Below, in pieces: positions 1 through 9,605 of a DNA stretch of 64,000 bases. Both the position numbers and the translations under genes were made by a program. The DNA is taken from contig NZ_JAGTAR010000022.1 in the NCBI RefSeq assembly GCF_018156225.1, positions 1 to 64,000 on the forward strand, given 5' to 3'. Positions within the stretch are counted from its first letter, which is position 1; each line of letters begins with the position of its first letter. This stretch comes from Carboxylicivirga sediminis (GTDB lineage Bacteria; Bacteroidota; Bacteroidia; Bacteroidales; Marinilabiliaceae). Under the pieces are notes generated by a model. That model ran no database searches, was not told the DNA's origin, and saw nothing but the letters and a program-made list of their open reading frames with translations.

Positions 1-2024
1 TTATTTACCCGGTTCTTTTCCTTTAGCTTGTCGTACACATAGCATTCAAAGCTTCGGGCAAACATCTCTGCAATATCTTTCCAATAAGCACCTTGGAGTT
101 TGGAGTAGTGATACAGGTAACTGTCGGTTCTACGTTTCTTTACCTTTTCATAGTCGTGGCTAATAGCTTTGTCATCCAAAGCGTAATAACCAAAGCGAAG
201 CATTACTATTAACTGGGCAATACTTTGGTGCATTATCGTATCAGGTACAGCCTTTTTAATAGTTTCTTTCAAAATATCTTTAAACCAACCTTTTGATGGC
301 GATGAGTTCCCACCGATAAAATACTTCTTGCGATACCCTAAACTTTCGATAATAGTATTCAGATAACTTTCTGAACGTAGCGGTTTGGTTGATAATTCTA
401 AACCATTTAAAAAGTGGTCAAAGAAATGTCCCCACTCATGGGCTACCGAGCCGTCACCATTTCGCTTGGTCAGGTTGATAAGTTGTCGTGTTGGGTAATA
501 AGTAGCCATTGCTTTACCACCACGACCGAATGCGCCAAAAGCAATAGCCAGGGCTTCGTTTATGGATAGATTGATGTCAAGCACCTCGCATAAATCAATG
601 ATGGCTGCAACAAAGTGGCGAATGTGTTCCCTGGCTTCATCATCCTTTACATAGTTTCCTAATGTGAGCGATTTAAAATGAAGCTTTTTGATAACCGTAT
701 TTTCATCCGCATCTTCAATCAACAAACCTCCTGTGCGTTTGATATATGATAGCGGTATGGCTTCTATTTTAGGCTTGCTACTACTTTTAGATTTGCTTGT
801 TTTCTTTGTTTCCGCCCAGCTCCAATCGGGTTTAAATTCCTTGTATGGAAATTGCTCTTTTTTCTGGTCATATTCACGTTTGGCATCATTTATAAATCGG
901 GTACAAACCTGAGTGACATACCTTACATAGTCTTCTACAGTTCTAACGCTGCTCAACATTCCACCCCTAAACGTGAGTTCAGTTTGCTTGTGACGTTTCA
1001 TATCTACTGTTGAAATGATTTGGTGTGCCGAATCAATACAATCGTTCTGACGTTTAATTTTGCTATCCCGAATCATTTTCAGTTTTGTAGCATGTGGTTC
1101 TGCCTGCTCTTTTGTTACTCCTGAATATTGATGGGCTTTCATGTAAGTTTCCTTAACCGCATTGGTTGTGCGGTAGCCCTTAATGGTAAAGACGATATTG
1201 CGCAGAGCCTTGCCGAATATCAATCCAAAATCATACTTACCAACAATTTCACCATTATTGGCAATGGTTTCAAGTTGTTGTAAATCCGTAATTGTAATGG
1301 CATTATTCAGAATACTCACAAAAGTCTCCGCCATTTTCACATATTGCTCTCTGGCTTCTTTGGTAGCTTTATGTGGTTTGGGTGGGAATGCCTGACGAAT
1401 CTTTACTTTCAGGAAGGCACACCCTGCATCTGTACCATTTTCTTTTTCTGCCTGTGGGTCAATTTTTGGAAATACCTTATCCTTTTTAACCAATTCAATA
1501 GCGGTAGCTTCATCCTGTTCGATGCTGTTTAAATCGCTACTGCTAATAAGCTTGTTGTACATGGCTTGTTCCTTTCTGGAACCATGAACACGCTTCCCTG
1601 CATCTTTAAACTTTCGTTTTTTTTGCTTCTCCTGTAAAGCCTTTTCAACCTCGGTATCAATATCCCCAAGGTCATCATTGGGTGTTGCTAAGTTGGCACA
1701 ATAATTCTCATATAAAGACCAATCATCGCTGATAATGAAGAATCCATCATTAGAATCTGGTTTGTAGCCTTGCTTTGTTTTGTAGCCGTTTCGCCCTTCA
1801 ATGAATCCTTGTTTGGGTAGAATCCAAACGAAGTCACCTTTTCTTGGTTTATATTGGGTAGCAATAATATCGGTTGCTTTCTCAAAACCTTTATAGATGG
1901 GCAAAGCATTTACATTAACGCCCTCTCTAAAACCATTAGCTAATATGGCAGCCTTTGATTTTCCTTTAGTGCGAATATCCTTGTGGATGGCTTTGTATTT
2001 TTTATAAAACTCCTTTTCTGTCAT
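1..2024 (-). CDS. Polyvalent protein with LPD1-like zinc metallopeptidase domain (partial, runs off the left edge)
   Basis: An open frame starts at an ATG (2022-2024) that overlaps the stop of the helicase gene and stays open for 674 codons to the window edge, so the C-terminus is missing. Around residues 505-540 it has a GRGGKAMATY segment, then INLTKRNGDGSVAHEWGHFF with an HExxH zinc-binding motif at residues 529-533. This order matches LPD1, a predicted metallopeptidase domain of the 'large polyvalent proteins' of phages and conjugative elements, which enter the host with the DNA and protect it. The N-terminal half is lysine-rich and not recognised. It is the last in-window gene of the long minus-strand block. 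Family assignment is from the motif; a role in the recipient cell is inference. Confidence 0.75.
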   Translation of the reverse strand, partial: MTEKEFYKKYKAIHKDIRTKGKSKAAILANGFREGVNVNALPIYKGFEKATDIIATQYKPRKGDFVWILPKQGFIEGRNGYKTKQGYKPDSNDGFFIISDDWSLYENYCANLATPNDDLGDIDTEVEKALQEKQKKRKFKDAGKRVHGSRKEQAMYNKLISSSDLNSIEQDEATAIELVKKDKVFPKIDPQAEKENGTDAGCAFLKVKIRQAFPPKPHKATKEAREQYVKMAETFVSILNNAITITDLQQLETIANNGEIVGKYDFGLIFGKALRNIVFTIKGYRTTNAVKETYMKAHQYSGVTKEQAEPHATKLKMIRDSKIKRQNDCIDSAHQIISTVDMKRHKQTELTFRGGMLSSVRTVEDYVRYVTQVCTRFINDAKREYDQKKEQFPYKEFKPDWSWAETKKTSKSKSSSKPKIEAIPLSYIKRTGGLLIEDADENTVIKKLHFKSLTLGNYVKDDEAREHIRHFVAAIIDLCEVLDINLSINEALAIAFGAFGRGGKAMATYYPTRQLINLTKRNGDGSVAHEWGHFFDHFLNGLELSTKPLRSESYLNTIIESLGYRKKYFIGGNSSPSKGWFKDILKETIKKAVPDTIMHQSIAQLIVMLRFGYYALDDKAISHDYEKVKKRRTDSYLYHYSKLQGAYWKDIAEMFARSFECYVYDKLKEKNRVN

Positions 2025-5000
2025 AGTATGGTCTTGATTTTAGGATGAGTACCAAGCCCGGCAACTGCCCGAAGCTGTTTCTGCTTAATTAGGATTGCCT
2101 TTGCACGGAGCTTCACAAGCTTCAATTGCTTGCCTGTGTCTATGCTTACCTTTTTACCTTTAGGTGCGGATTGCTTTTGTTTGGCCAGTCGTTTGGGAAA
2201 TTCCTTTTTGTCTTGCTCAAACATCTTCATCGCCTCATTGGTAAGGCTATCGGTGGAGTTGCTTCGCTTTGTTCCCTTATCCAAAAACTCATCGTAGTAA
2301 TGGCGAGGAATTTTAACCGATAAACTGAACCGTTCACCAAGTAGATTAAGAAGTTTAGGCATCTTGCTTTCTTCAACCGAAGCCCTCATATTACCCGAAA
2401 CCATTTCAAAACCATCGCGATTATTAACCAGGAGCTTCACTACATTTCTATCGGTATAAATGGGAATATGAGTTTTGGTTTTCGGCATAATGACCTTAAA
2501 AGTGCCATCATAATGTCTGGCTATTGTAATCCTATTTTCGGTGGCAATGGTAGCTCCATTGCGAAGGCTCATAATGTGCTTTTGCAGTTTGGCAATTGGA
2601 GCTATAACATAATTATCTGCTTTATTATCGTTATTATCTGGCGACCATGCCTCGCTCATTAAAATACCTTTCTGAACACCCCTGCCTTTGGTGGTGAAGC
2701 TTACCAACTTGCCCGGAAAGTCCGCAGAGCCTTGTAGGATATTGCCTGTTACGATGTATCGGATTTGGCGGTCTGCTGTGAAGTCTTTAATGGCTTCATC
2801 CCAACGCTCAATCAAACTTTCTTTTTGACCTGTTGTAAGCTGCATACTACGGCTCATTACACGCTCAATTTCTTTGGCGGTATCACCCGATGCCGGGAGA
2901 ATGATGTATTTACGACTGTCCGATATGGCAAAACGAAGCTTTACCGATGACGGAGCATAAGGATTCTTGCGTTTGGGGTTAATATCAAAACCAAGAAACA
3001 CGCAGTATGAATTATCGCTGCTATCGGTTTCAAAGCTTACTGCTGGATAGAAATAGCCATGACCGACTTTAAAGAACTTGAAAAAGTTGTTCAGGTAACG
3101 TTTACGGTTTTCGCTTTGTGTTTGCGTTTTGGTAATATCAAGACCTTTAGCTGCTACAATTTCATCCTCACGCTCCGTGATATATTGGATTCGTTGCTGC
3201 TTTTCATATACAGGAATTTTTTGATAACCTTTTTCATCGGTAATGCCATCAAGCAAATCTTTGTATTTATCGTCCAACGCCTTTAAATCCTCAGATAACT
3301 TATTCTGGACGAATTTCTCGTGAGCCGAAACTATTTCTTCAGAAATGCTGTCAGGGTGTTTGTTGCTTAGTTGTTTTTGAATCAGCTTTTCAAGTTCAGC
3401 CTTGCCATACGGCTTTTTCAGAACGTTGCATTCGCACTTTTTCAAATAAGTATCGTTACCAAATACCGAACGTCCACCTTTCCCGGCAATTACCACACGC
3501 TTTTCAAGGGATTCTGCTTTTAGGTTAAGAATTTCAACCTCTAAGTCGTACTCATCAGCTTGCTTGAGGTATTCTATGTAATCGTTGTATCGCTCAATGA
3601 CTTCCTGATAGAATTTCTCTTGTTCTTTAACTGATAGAACAGCCACACGCCCTGTTACTTTTGAAGCATCACCTTCGGATGGTGTCTCATCGCTGTCTTT
3701 TCCCTCAAATTTTAGTGGATTATCCAGGGCTTTGTTTAGTTCTTCATTTTCCAACATGTATTGGCGAACCACTTTGTCACCGTACTTATTCAGAAAGTCA
3801 TCGGATTCCAATTGTGATTTGCTGCTTTTTTGGTTGGAAGTGGTATTGGCATCCAATGATTTCAGCTTCTTTTTGAGCATCATCATAAACCGCTTTTGTG
3901 CAGGGATGGATGAAATAATGTAATCGTAAATTGGTTTCATTATCTGCCCTGTACGGTTGATACGTCCACGCTTTTGAATTTCTGTATTGATGTTCAGTTC
4001 AGGTTGGAGTATCACCATCACACGCTGCTTCACCTTTTCTACTGGAACTTTATCGGTAACAATAGCATGTGCCGAAGCTCCTGTTGAACCACTTTGATTG
4101 ATAAGCAAACAATCAATTTCATTGTCATTGAATTGACGAAACAAATCTGCCGTATTTTCCTTTTTTCGGCTCATCACCAAAGCGGTTGTATTCTTTGCTT
4201 TGGTGGAATTGTACTGTACACAAAGCTTTCGCCCTGTAACTTCACCAACTGAATAACCGGCTTCTTTTATCTTTTGGATAATAAGGTCCAGAGGACTGAT
4301 AGTAATACCTGTTGAAGCCTGTTCGATTCGCCTGATAATATCATAGTAAGCCAATTGAGCATCTTCTGATAGGTCTGCAATATTGAATTGCTTACCCTGT
4401 GATTCTCCATCAATATCTTTCTCGGTATAGCGGAGAACAGAATCCAATCCCTTTTCTAAAACGGTTGAGAAGTCACCATTAATTACATCATCAGGTTTTG
4501 CCATTCCTTCTAAAAAGCTCCCCATAGTTGAAGCAAAGGCAATGATTGGTTTCTTACCTTCTTTTAGCCTGTTTATGGCATGGTCGGCAACATCAGAGGC
4601 ATTCAAACTAAAGAGTAATTGATTGATTACGTTGAAGACTTTTGAGAAATACGGAATATTATCAACCCCGGCTTTCTCTGTTCCTTTGCGTGTTTCAACC
4701 TCTTTACTTTCGGCTGCTGCAATCTTATCAAGCTCATCAACCTGTTTGTTAATGTACTTCTCCTGAAACCCGATTATATCCCTAATGATTGAAGTTACTT
4801 TATCGGCTGTTTCAGCTTGCTCTTTGGCTTTTTCTTTCAGCTCGATGTAGTTTACTTCCACACCTTCAAAAGAACGTTCACGCCTAATCATTTGCCCCTC
4901 TGAAACCAATTGGGCTGCTAATACTTCCTGCAATGCAACACCGCCTTTGGTGATGGCTTCCACCAAATCCTCTTTGCTCATATTGGCATCGCTCATTGAA

Positions 5001-5968
5001 GTCTTTTGAGCATAAATCGGCATATTATCAGGTCGCTTGGCAAAGGTGGCAGACAGGAAGCAAACGCCTTTGGTTTGCCTTAACACACCTTGCATAAATT
5101 CACCTGTATTGGAACTGCCTGAAGCATTATGAGCTTCGTCCATGATGATGATATTACCGTTACTTGCAGCATTTAAAAACTCTTGTTTGGCTGGCTTTTT
5201 CGGCTGATTGAACTGCGAATAAGTGGCACAAACAAAGTTGTAATTGTTGGGTACTTTCTTTCCCTTTATGATGCGCTCTTGTGTAGGTTTTTCGGGAGCA
5301 GTATATATGACTTCACCGCTTTTGTCCTTTACATTGGTTTTGCTCTCTTTGGTATTCACAATGAAAGGAACCAGGGCGGAACTTCCAATATCCGATAAAT
5401 CCCTATACAGGTCAGTAAATAGGTTGGGCTTTTCTGATAAAAACACAGGTTGCAAGCCACTTTTAACACCATAGCGGATTAAAGCTGCTGCGGTTCTTCC
5501 TTTACCGATTCCTGTTTGGTCGCCAACAATAATCCCCTGCCCACGCTTTTCGATATTGTAAATTGCCAATGATACCGCATCAATCTGTTCGCACGAAAGC
5601 GACTTGACAAGCTCGTCATTACTGTAATCGAGTTTCTCACAGGCATAATCAAACACAGGCATCCCGATACTTTTCTTTACTTTCCGGATAGCGATATGCA
5701 TTTCGTGACCCATTGAATCGGGAACAGTTGTATCTAGGATAAAACCCTTTTCGGCTGTGGGAATATATGCCATGCCCAGCCCTTTATGACCGAACATTCC
5801 TTGTAAATACTCATGCTCGTTCTGAGCCAGTTTTTTAGTGCGGACAAAGCACTTGTTATCCTTTGAAGAAAAGCCCAGTTCGATTAACCGAGAAACAATA
5901 TGTCCTTGTGGTTTTCGACTGAACTTTATGGTTAGGCTTTTTTTCTGGAATTTAATTTCGGACTTCAT
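2021..5968 (-). CDS. Strawberry-notch-type SF2 helicase
   Basis: 1315 residues. The Walker A GDQTGIGKGR at 149-158 has the GDxTGxGKGR form typical of strawberry-notch (SNO) helicases. A DEAH box follows (IIMDEAHNASG, near residue 275), and then SGSTGASAHA and QKRGRINRTGQ, corresponding to SNO C-terminal helicase motifs V-VI. Such proteins are common in polyvalent modules of phages and plasmids beside DNA methyltransferases and are thought to act on incoming DNA. The start overlaps the methyltransferase stop by 17 bp and its stop overlaps the next start (ATGA), so translation is probably coupled. Residues 1287-1298 are LRAKAILIKQKQ, identical to a segment in the same place in the upstream methyltransferase. 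Confidence 0.88.
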   Translation of the reverse strand: MKSEIKFQKKSLTIKFSRKPQGHIVSRLIELGFSSKDNKCFVRTKKLAQNEHEYLQGMFGHKGLGMAYIPTAEKGFILDTTVPDSMGHEMHIAIRKVKKSIGMPVFDYACEKLDYSNDELVKSLSCEQIDAVSLAIYNIEKRGQGIIVGDQTGIGKGRTAAALIRYGVKSGLQPVFLSEKPNLFTDLYRDLSDIGSSALVPFIVNTKESKTNVKDKSGEVIYTAPEKPTQERIIKGKKVPNNYNFVCATYSQFNQPKKPAKQEFLNAASNGNIIIMDEAHNASGSSNTGEFMQGVLRQTKGVCFLSATFAKRPDNMPIYAQKTSMSDANMSKEDLVEAITKGGVALQEVLAAQLVSEGQMIRRERSFEGVEVNYIELKEKAKEQAETADKVTSIIRDIIGFQEKYINKQVDELDKIAAAESKEVETRKGTEKAGVDNIPYFSKVFNVINQLLFSLNASDVADHAINRLKEGKKPIIAFASTMGSFLEGMAKPDDVINGDFSTVLEKGLDSVLRYTEKDIDGESQGKQFNIADLSEDAQLAYYDIIRRIEQASTGITISPLDLIIQKIKEAGYSVGEVTGRKLCVQYNSTKAKNTTALVMSRKKENTADLFRQFNDNEIDCLLINQSGSTGASAHAIVTDKVPVEKVKQRVMVILQPELNINTEIQKRGRINRTGQIMKPIYDYIISSIPAQKRFMMMLKKKLKSLDANTTSNQKSSKSQLESDDFLNKYGDKVVRQYMLENEELNKALDNPLKFEGKDSDETPSEGDASKVTGRVAVLSVKEQEKFYQEVIERYNDYIEYLKQADEYDLEVEILNLKAESLEKRVVIAGKGGRSVFGNDTYLKKCECNVLKKPYGKAELEKLIQKQLSNKHPDSISEEIVSAHEKFVQNKLSEDLKALDDKYKDLLDGITDEKGYQKIPVYEKQQRIQYITEREDEIVAAKGLDITKTQTQSENRKRYLNNFFKFFKVGHGYFYPAVSFETDSSDNSYCVFLGFDINPKRKNPYAPSSVKLRFAISDSRKYIILPASGDTAKEIERVMSRSMQLTTGQKESLIERWDEAIKDFTADRQIRYIVTGNILQGSADFPGKLVSFTTKGRGVQKGILMSEAWSPDNNDNKADNYVIAPIAKLQKHIMSLRNGATIATENRITIARHYDGTFKVIMPKTKTHIPIYTDRNVVKLLVNNRDGFEMVSGNMRASVEESKMPKLLNLLGERFSLSVKIPRHYYDEFLDKGTKRSNSTDSLTNEAMKMFEQDKKEFPKRLAKQKQSAPKGKKVSIDTGKQLKLVKLRAKAILIKQKQLRAVAGLGTHPKIKTIL

Positions 5969-7076
5969 GCTGTTTTTGTTTTATGAGAATTGCCTTTGCT
6001 CTTAACCAAGCGATGTTCTGATTGATTTTTTTCAGGGTACCTGGTGACGGTTGAGGTTGTACTCTGTCCCAAAGTTCGTCATGGGTATTGACAACACTGC
6101 TGTGCAGTTTATTTTTAAGTGGAGCTGCTCCTTCGGGAACTGCTTTTGCTCCATCAATCAGAATCAATCGGGTATTGATTGAAGTTCCTTGTCTGGAGTA
6201 AAGCTTTTTGCCGTTAATAGGGATAATATCTTCAACGTTGTAAAAGTGGTAGAGGTAATTCAGGAAAATGCGGTTAGTTCCTGCCGTAACCCGACCATGT
6301 TCGTCCCAAGTGGTATGACCACCAATGATAATGGCTGCCTTACCATCTTCCTTCATGCAACGCAAAGCGTTCAATGCCATTGCATGTTCCAATCGCTTGA
6401 TTTTAAATTTTCCAAAAAGTTCAGGTTGAGAAAGTGAACCGAAAGGCGGATTAGTAACTATACCATCAAAAGTTCTGTCATAAGCTGCCGGAGGTTTTAA
6501 GGCATCCCAAGAACTGACCTTTGCAAAAGGTTGTTCTTTCAGGTTGGCAAGCCTTACATCATCCAACTCGTTAACATGGGTATAGTGATAAGGCAAAGCA
6601 ATGGTTAAAAGTCCGTTCCCTGCCGATGGTTCTAAATACTTTGGAAAATCGTTTTTATCATTGGTAAGATGAGCATTGCCGACTATTTTACCCTTTGTAC
6701 TTCCTTTTACGATGTTCTTAAAAGCTTTGTAGCCTGATAAGCTACCCGGTTTTAAAATATAACTCGATGCCAGGAACGAAATGGGTGCCGGAGTCGAATA
6801 TTGCTGCATCAATACACTCATGCTTGTTCGCATGGATAGGTTGACCTGTGATTGATACAGGGCTACAATATCAAGGTATTTTTCGTAAGTGGTTAGCGAA
6901 CTGTCGTGTGCAATCTCTCTTGCGTTAAGAATTATTGCCAGTTCGGTAAATTCTTTCACCAAGTTTTTATTGGCGATACCGAAGCTTTTGGCAATGCTTT
7001 CAATAGTGGTTTTAGAGTGCTTACGTTCCGCCTTTAAATCCTCACGAATCCTTGATATGTAGCCCTTTTTATCCAT
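5952..7076 (-). CDS. N6-adenine DNA methyltransferase, polyvalent-module type
   Basis: 374 residues with an AdoMet-binding motif LEPSAGNGLL (148-157) and a catalytic NPPF (209-212, TNPPFGS), which defines an amino-methyltransferase acting on adenine N6. An N-terminal region of about 140 residues is predicted helical. No restriction endonuclease is adjacent, so self-protection of element DNA (anti-restriction) is more likely than a restriction-modification pair; that is inference. It lies 6 bp after the fibre gene and overlaps the helicase gene. The C-terminus (residues 357-368) carries LRAKAILIKQKQ, shared with the helicase. Confidence 0.85.
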   Translation of the reverse strand: MDKKGYISRIREDLKAERKHSKTTIESIAKSFGIANKNLVKEFTELAIILNAREIAHDSSLTTYEKYLDIVALYQSQVNLSMRTSMSVLMQQYSTPAPISFLASSYILKPGSLSGYKAFKNIVKGSTKGKIVGNAHLTNDKNDFPKYLEPSAGNGLLTIALPYHYTHVNELDDVRLANLKEQPFAKVSSWDALKPPAAYDRTFDGIVTNPPFGSLSQPELFGKFKIKRLEHAMALNALRCMKEDGKAAIIIGGHTTWDEHGRVTAGTNRIFLNYLYHFYNVEDIIPINGKKLYSRQGTSINTRLILIDGAKAVPEGAAPLKNKLHSSVVNTHDELWDRVQPQPSPGTLKKINQNIAWLRAKAILIKQKQHEVRN

Positions 7077-7082
7077 TATATA

Positions 7083-9584
7083 TTACTGAAGTACAATCGT
7101 TTTATCCGTTTCGTCTTTAAAAGTGAGTTTCAGGTTGTTCCCTGCGACATCAACAGCAAGACTATCCACATCTGCATCCACGAAGTTTTTCATGAAGTTG
7201 ATTTGGAAGTTTAAGATGTCTGCCAGTTTTGTTTCCCAATCTTCTCCTGAGAAGATTCCTGAATCTGCATATACCTGTAGGAACTTTTTTAGAAAGTCAG
7301 GGATATTATGCAAGTTGGTGTCCCAATCTGCCCCGACAGTTGCGTTTTCTTCAATGCCTGAAAGTTTGTCTTCTTCAACTTGTGGATAGCTTCTTTTTTG
7401 AGTATTGGCTTCAATAGCAACTGCTTGTTCAGGGGAAATAGTTACAGGTTTATTCTGGACATTCGACTCCCAATCTGCTCCAACAGTTGCATTTTCTTCA
7501 ATACCAGCCAGCTTATCTGCATCTACTTGTGGGTAACTTACCTTTTGGGTATTGGCTTCAATGGCTGCTGCTTGTTCAGGAGAAATAGTTACAGGTTTAT
7601 TCTGTACATTCATTTCCCAATCAGCTCCTACTGTGGCATTTTCTTCAATCCCTGCTAACTTATCAGCATCCACCTGTGGATAGCTATTCTTTTGGCTATT
7701 GCTTTCAATGGCTGCTGCCTGTTCAGGAGAAATAGTAACAGGTTTGTTTTGTACATTTGATCCCCAGTCTGCTCCAACAGTTGCATTCTCTTCAATTCCT
7801 GCCAACTTATCAGCATCAGCTTGAGGATAGCTTACTTTTTGTGCATTAGCTTCAATAGCCTCTGCTTGTTCAGGAGAAATAGTTACTGGCTTGTTCTGAA
7901 CATTTTGTTCCCAGTCAGCTCCAACAGTAGCGTTTTCTTCAATACCTGATAGCTTGTCTTCATCTTCTTGTGGGTAGCTACGCTTTTCAGTATTGCCTTC
8001 AATGGCTTCAGCTTGTTCAGGAGAAATGGTTACAGGTTTATTCTGCACATTTGATTCCCAATCTGCCCCAACAGTTGCATTTTCTTCAATGCCGGATAGT
8101 TTGTCTTCATCAGCTTGAGGATAGCTACGTTTTTCAGTATTAGCCTCTATTGCTTCTGCCTGTTCCGGCGAGATTGTTACGGGTTTGTTCTGTATATTTT
8201 GCTCCCAATCAGCTCCAACAGTAGCGTTTTCTTCAATTCCGGCAAGTTTATCAGCATCAGCTTGTGGATAGCTTCGTTTATTGTTGTTGGATTCAATATC
8301 GGCTGCTTGTTGTGGAGAAATGGTTACTGGTTTATTCTGCACATTTTGCTCCCAGTCAGCTCCAACAGTCGCATTGTCTTCGATACCCGATAGTTTGTCT
8401 TCATCGGTTTGAGGATAGCTTCGTTTTTGGTTATTCGCCTCAATTGCTTCTGCCTGTTCCTGGCTAATCGTTACAGGTTTATTTTCTACGTTGCTTTCCC
8501 AATCTGCCCCAACAGTAGCATTCTCTTCAATCCCTGCCAACTTCTCTGCATCCTCCTGCGGATAGCTACTTTTTTTGTTGTTGTTTTCAATGGCTGTAGC
8601 CTGTTCCGGAGAAATGGTATTGGGTTTGTTTTCCAATTCCTCAAAATTGGAGGTCAGGTTCATATCATTCTCCAATTGTGATAGCTTTGTTGGAATGGCG
8701 ATATTTAGATTGCCATCCGGGTCAGTAACAAATCCACCGTGTACCTCGATACCGCCATTGGGCATATACACCGGACTTTTCTCTGAAATCAACAAGTCTT
8801 CAACGTTCCCTGCGATTATCAGACCTCCTGAAATCTGCTGAACAATGGTTTTTGGTCTAAAGTCCGGAGCTGATTTTGAACGAGCGATATTAATGAATGA
8901 GCCAACCGAAGCCCTATCCAGAATCGTATCCTGAACATCACGGTTCATCTTGAAATAGGTATCAGAAAATACAATCTTGTTATAACCTCGGTCAAAAACA
9001 CAAGACTGGTTAACCTTAGCCTCAAAACAGCAATCGTCTATGTTGGTCGTGCTGTTCAGAAATGCCAATGCACCACTTCCTTCATCACTGTACTCAAATC
9101 GAATATCCCTAAAGTTGATGGCACTATTATAAATCTCAATAGCTTTGTCGCTCTGAAAAACAACAGGCTTCACGTAAGTACCGACTGTTCCATCTACCTT
9201 ATTGCTTAATGAACAGATGTTGATTTGATAGGAAAAATCACGAAGGACCAGGAATGTCCCTAAATCGTTAATGAAAGTACCATCTTCGAACATGATGCTG
9301 ATACTTGCATTCTCGTTGGTATGGTATTTCAATGCCTTGGGTAATGAATCAAATAAAAGCTGGAGCTTTGAAAACGGTGTTCCCGTTGGAATAATAATTG
9401 CTTTTTGGTCAAGGTCGTATTCAAATCCTGCAATCTGCTGGTCCTTACTCATATCAAACACGCCCTGAAATACCTTGTATTGTTCGTGTTCCATACCTAA
9501 ATAGGCATACTGACCATCAGAAGCCCATTCGCCTTTTTTCAGTAACGGTGGGGTTGTTCCCCTAAACATCTTGATTGTTCCCAT
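7083..9584 (-). CDS. Repeat-containing fibre/spike protein
   Basis: 833 residues. Residues 1 to about 315 are beta-rich with many short turns, as in parallel-beta fibre heads or lyase-like folds. Nine tandem 49-residue repeats follow, each with cores like TISPEQAEAIE, YPQxDxDKLxGIEENATVG and GADWExNVQNKP. DKLxGIExxAT repeats are known from phage tail-fibre shafts. The last ~80 residues form a distinct C-terminal cap. Repeats differ mostly at one variable triplet, so recent expansion or homogenisation is likely. Adsorption to host or recipient surface is the likely role. Position among small membrane and beta-rich proteins suggests it is a virion spike, though no tail genes are present. Confidence 0.8.
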   Translation of the reverse strand: MGTIKMFRGTTPPLLKKGEWASDGQYAYLGMEHEQYKVFQGVFDMSKDQQIAGFEYDLDQKAIIIPTGTPFSKLQLLFDSLPKALKYHTNENASISIMFEDGTFINDLGTFLVLRDFSYQINICSLSNKVDGTVGTYVKPVVFQSDKAIEIYNSAINFRDIRFEYSDEGSGALAFLNSTTNIDDCCFEAKVNQSCVFDRGYNKIVFSDTYFKMNRDVQDTILDRASVGSFINIARSKSAPDFRPKTIVQQISGGLIIAGNVEDLLISEKSPVYMPNGGIEVHGGFVTDPDGNLNIAIPTKLSQLENDMNLTSNFEELENKPNTISPEQATAIENNNKKSSYPQEDAEKLAGIEENATVGADWESNVENKPVTISQEQAEAIEANNQKRSYPQTDEDKLSGIEDNATVGADWEQNVQNKPVTISPQQAADIESNNNKRSYPQADADKLAGIEENATVGADWEQNIQNKPVTISPEQAEAIEANTEKRSYPQADEDKLSGIEENATVGADWESNVQNKPVTISPEQAEAIEGNTEKRSYPQEDEDKLSGIEENATVGADWEQNVQNKPVTISPEQAEAIEANAQKVSYPQADADKLAGIEENATVGADWGSNVQNKPVTISPEQAAAIESNSQKNSYPQVDADKLAGIEENATVGADWEMNVQNKPVTISPEQAAAIEANTQKVSYPQVDADKLAGIEENATVGADWESNVQNKPVTISPEQAVAIEANTQKRSYPQVEEDKLSGIEENATVGADWDTNLHNIPDFLKKFLQVYADSGIFSGEDWETKLADILNFQINFMKNFVDADVDSLAVDVAGNNLKLTFKDETDKTIVLQ
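7305..8627 (-). repeat. Nine in-frame 147-bp tandem repeats in the fibre gene
   Basis: The repeats are exactly 147 bp (49 codons) apart, as seen from the spacing of the GADW codons, and run from a Lys-Pro codon pair to the end of the ninth GADW segment. They are diverged at synonymous sites but highly conserved in protein, so they are maintained by selection rather than freshly duplicated. Confidence 0.9.
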
Positions 9585-9605
9585 ATTATGAAGTCTTTTA
9601 AATTT

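Noticed and set aside
7305-8627. 147-bp repeats as a CRISPR or minisatellite
   Set aside because: They are in frame, protein-conserved and part of a fibre; unit size and lack of spacers exclude CRISPR.
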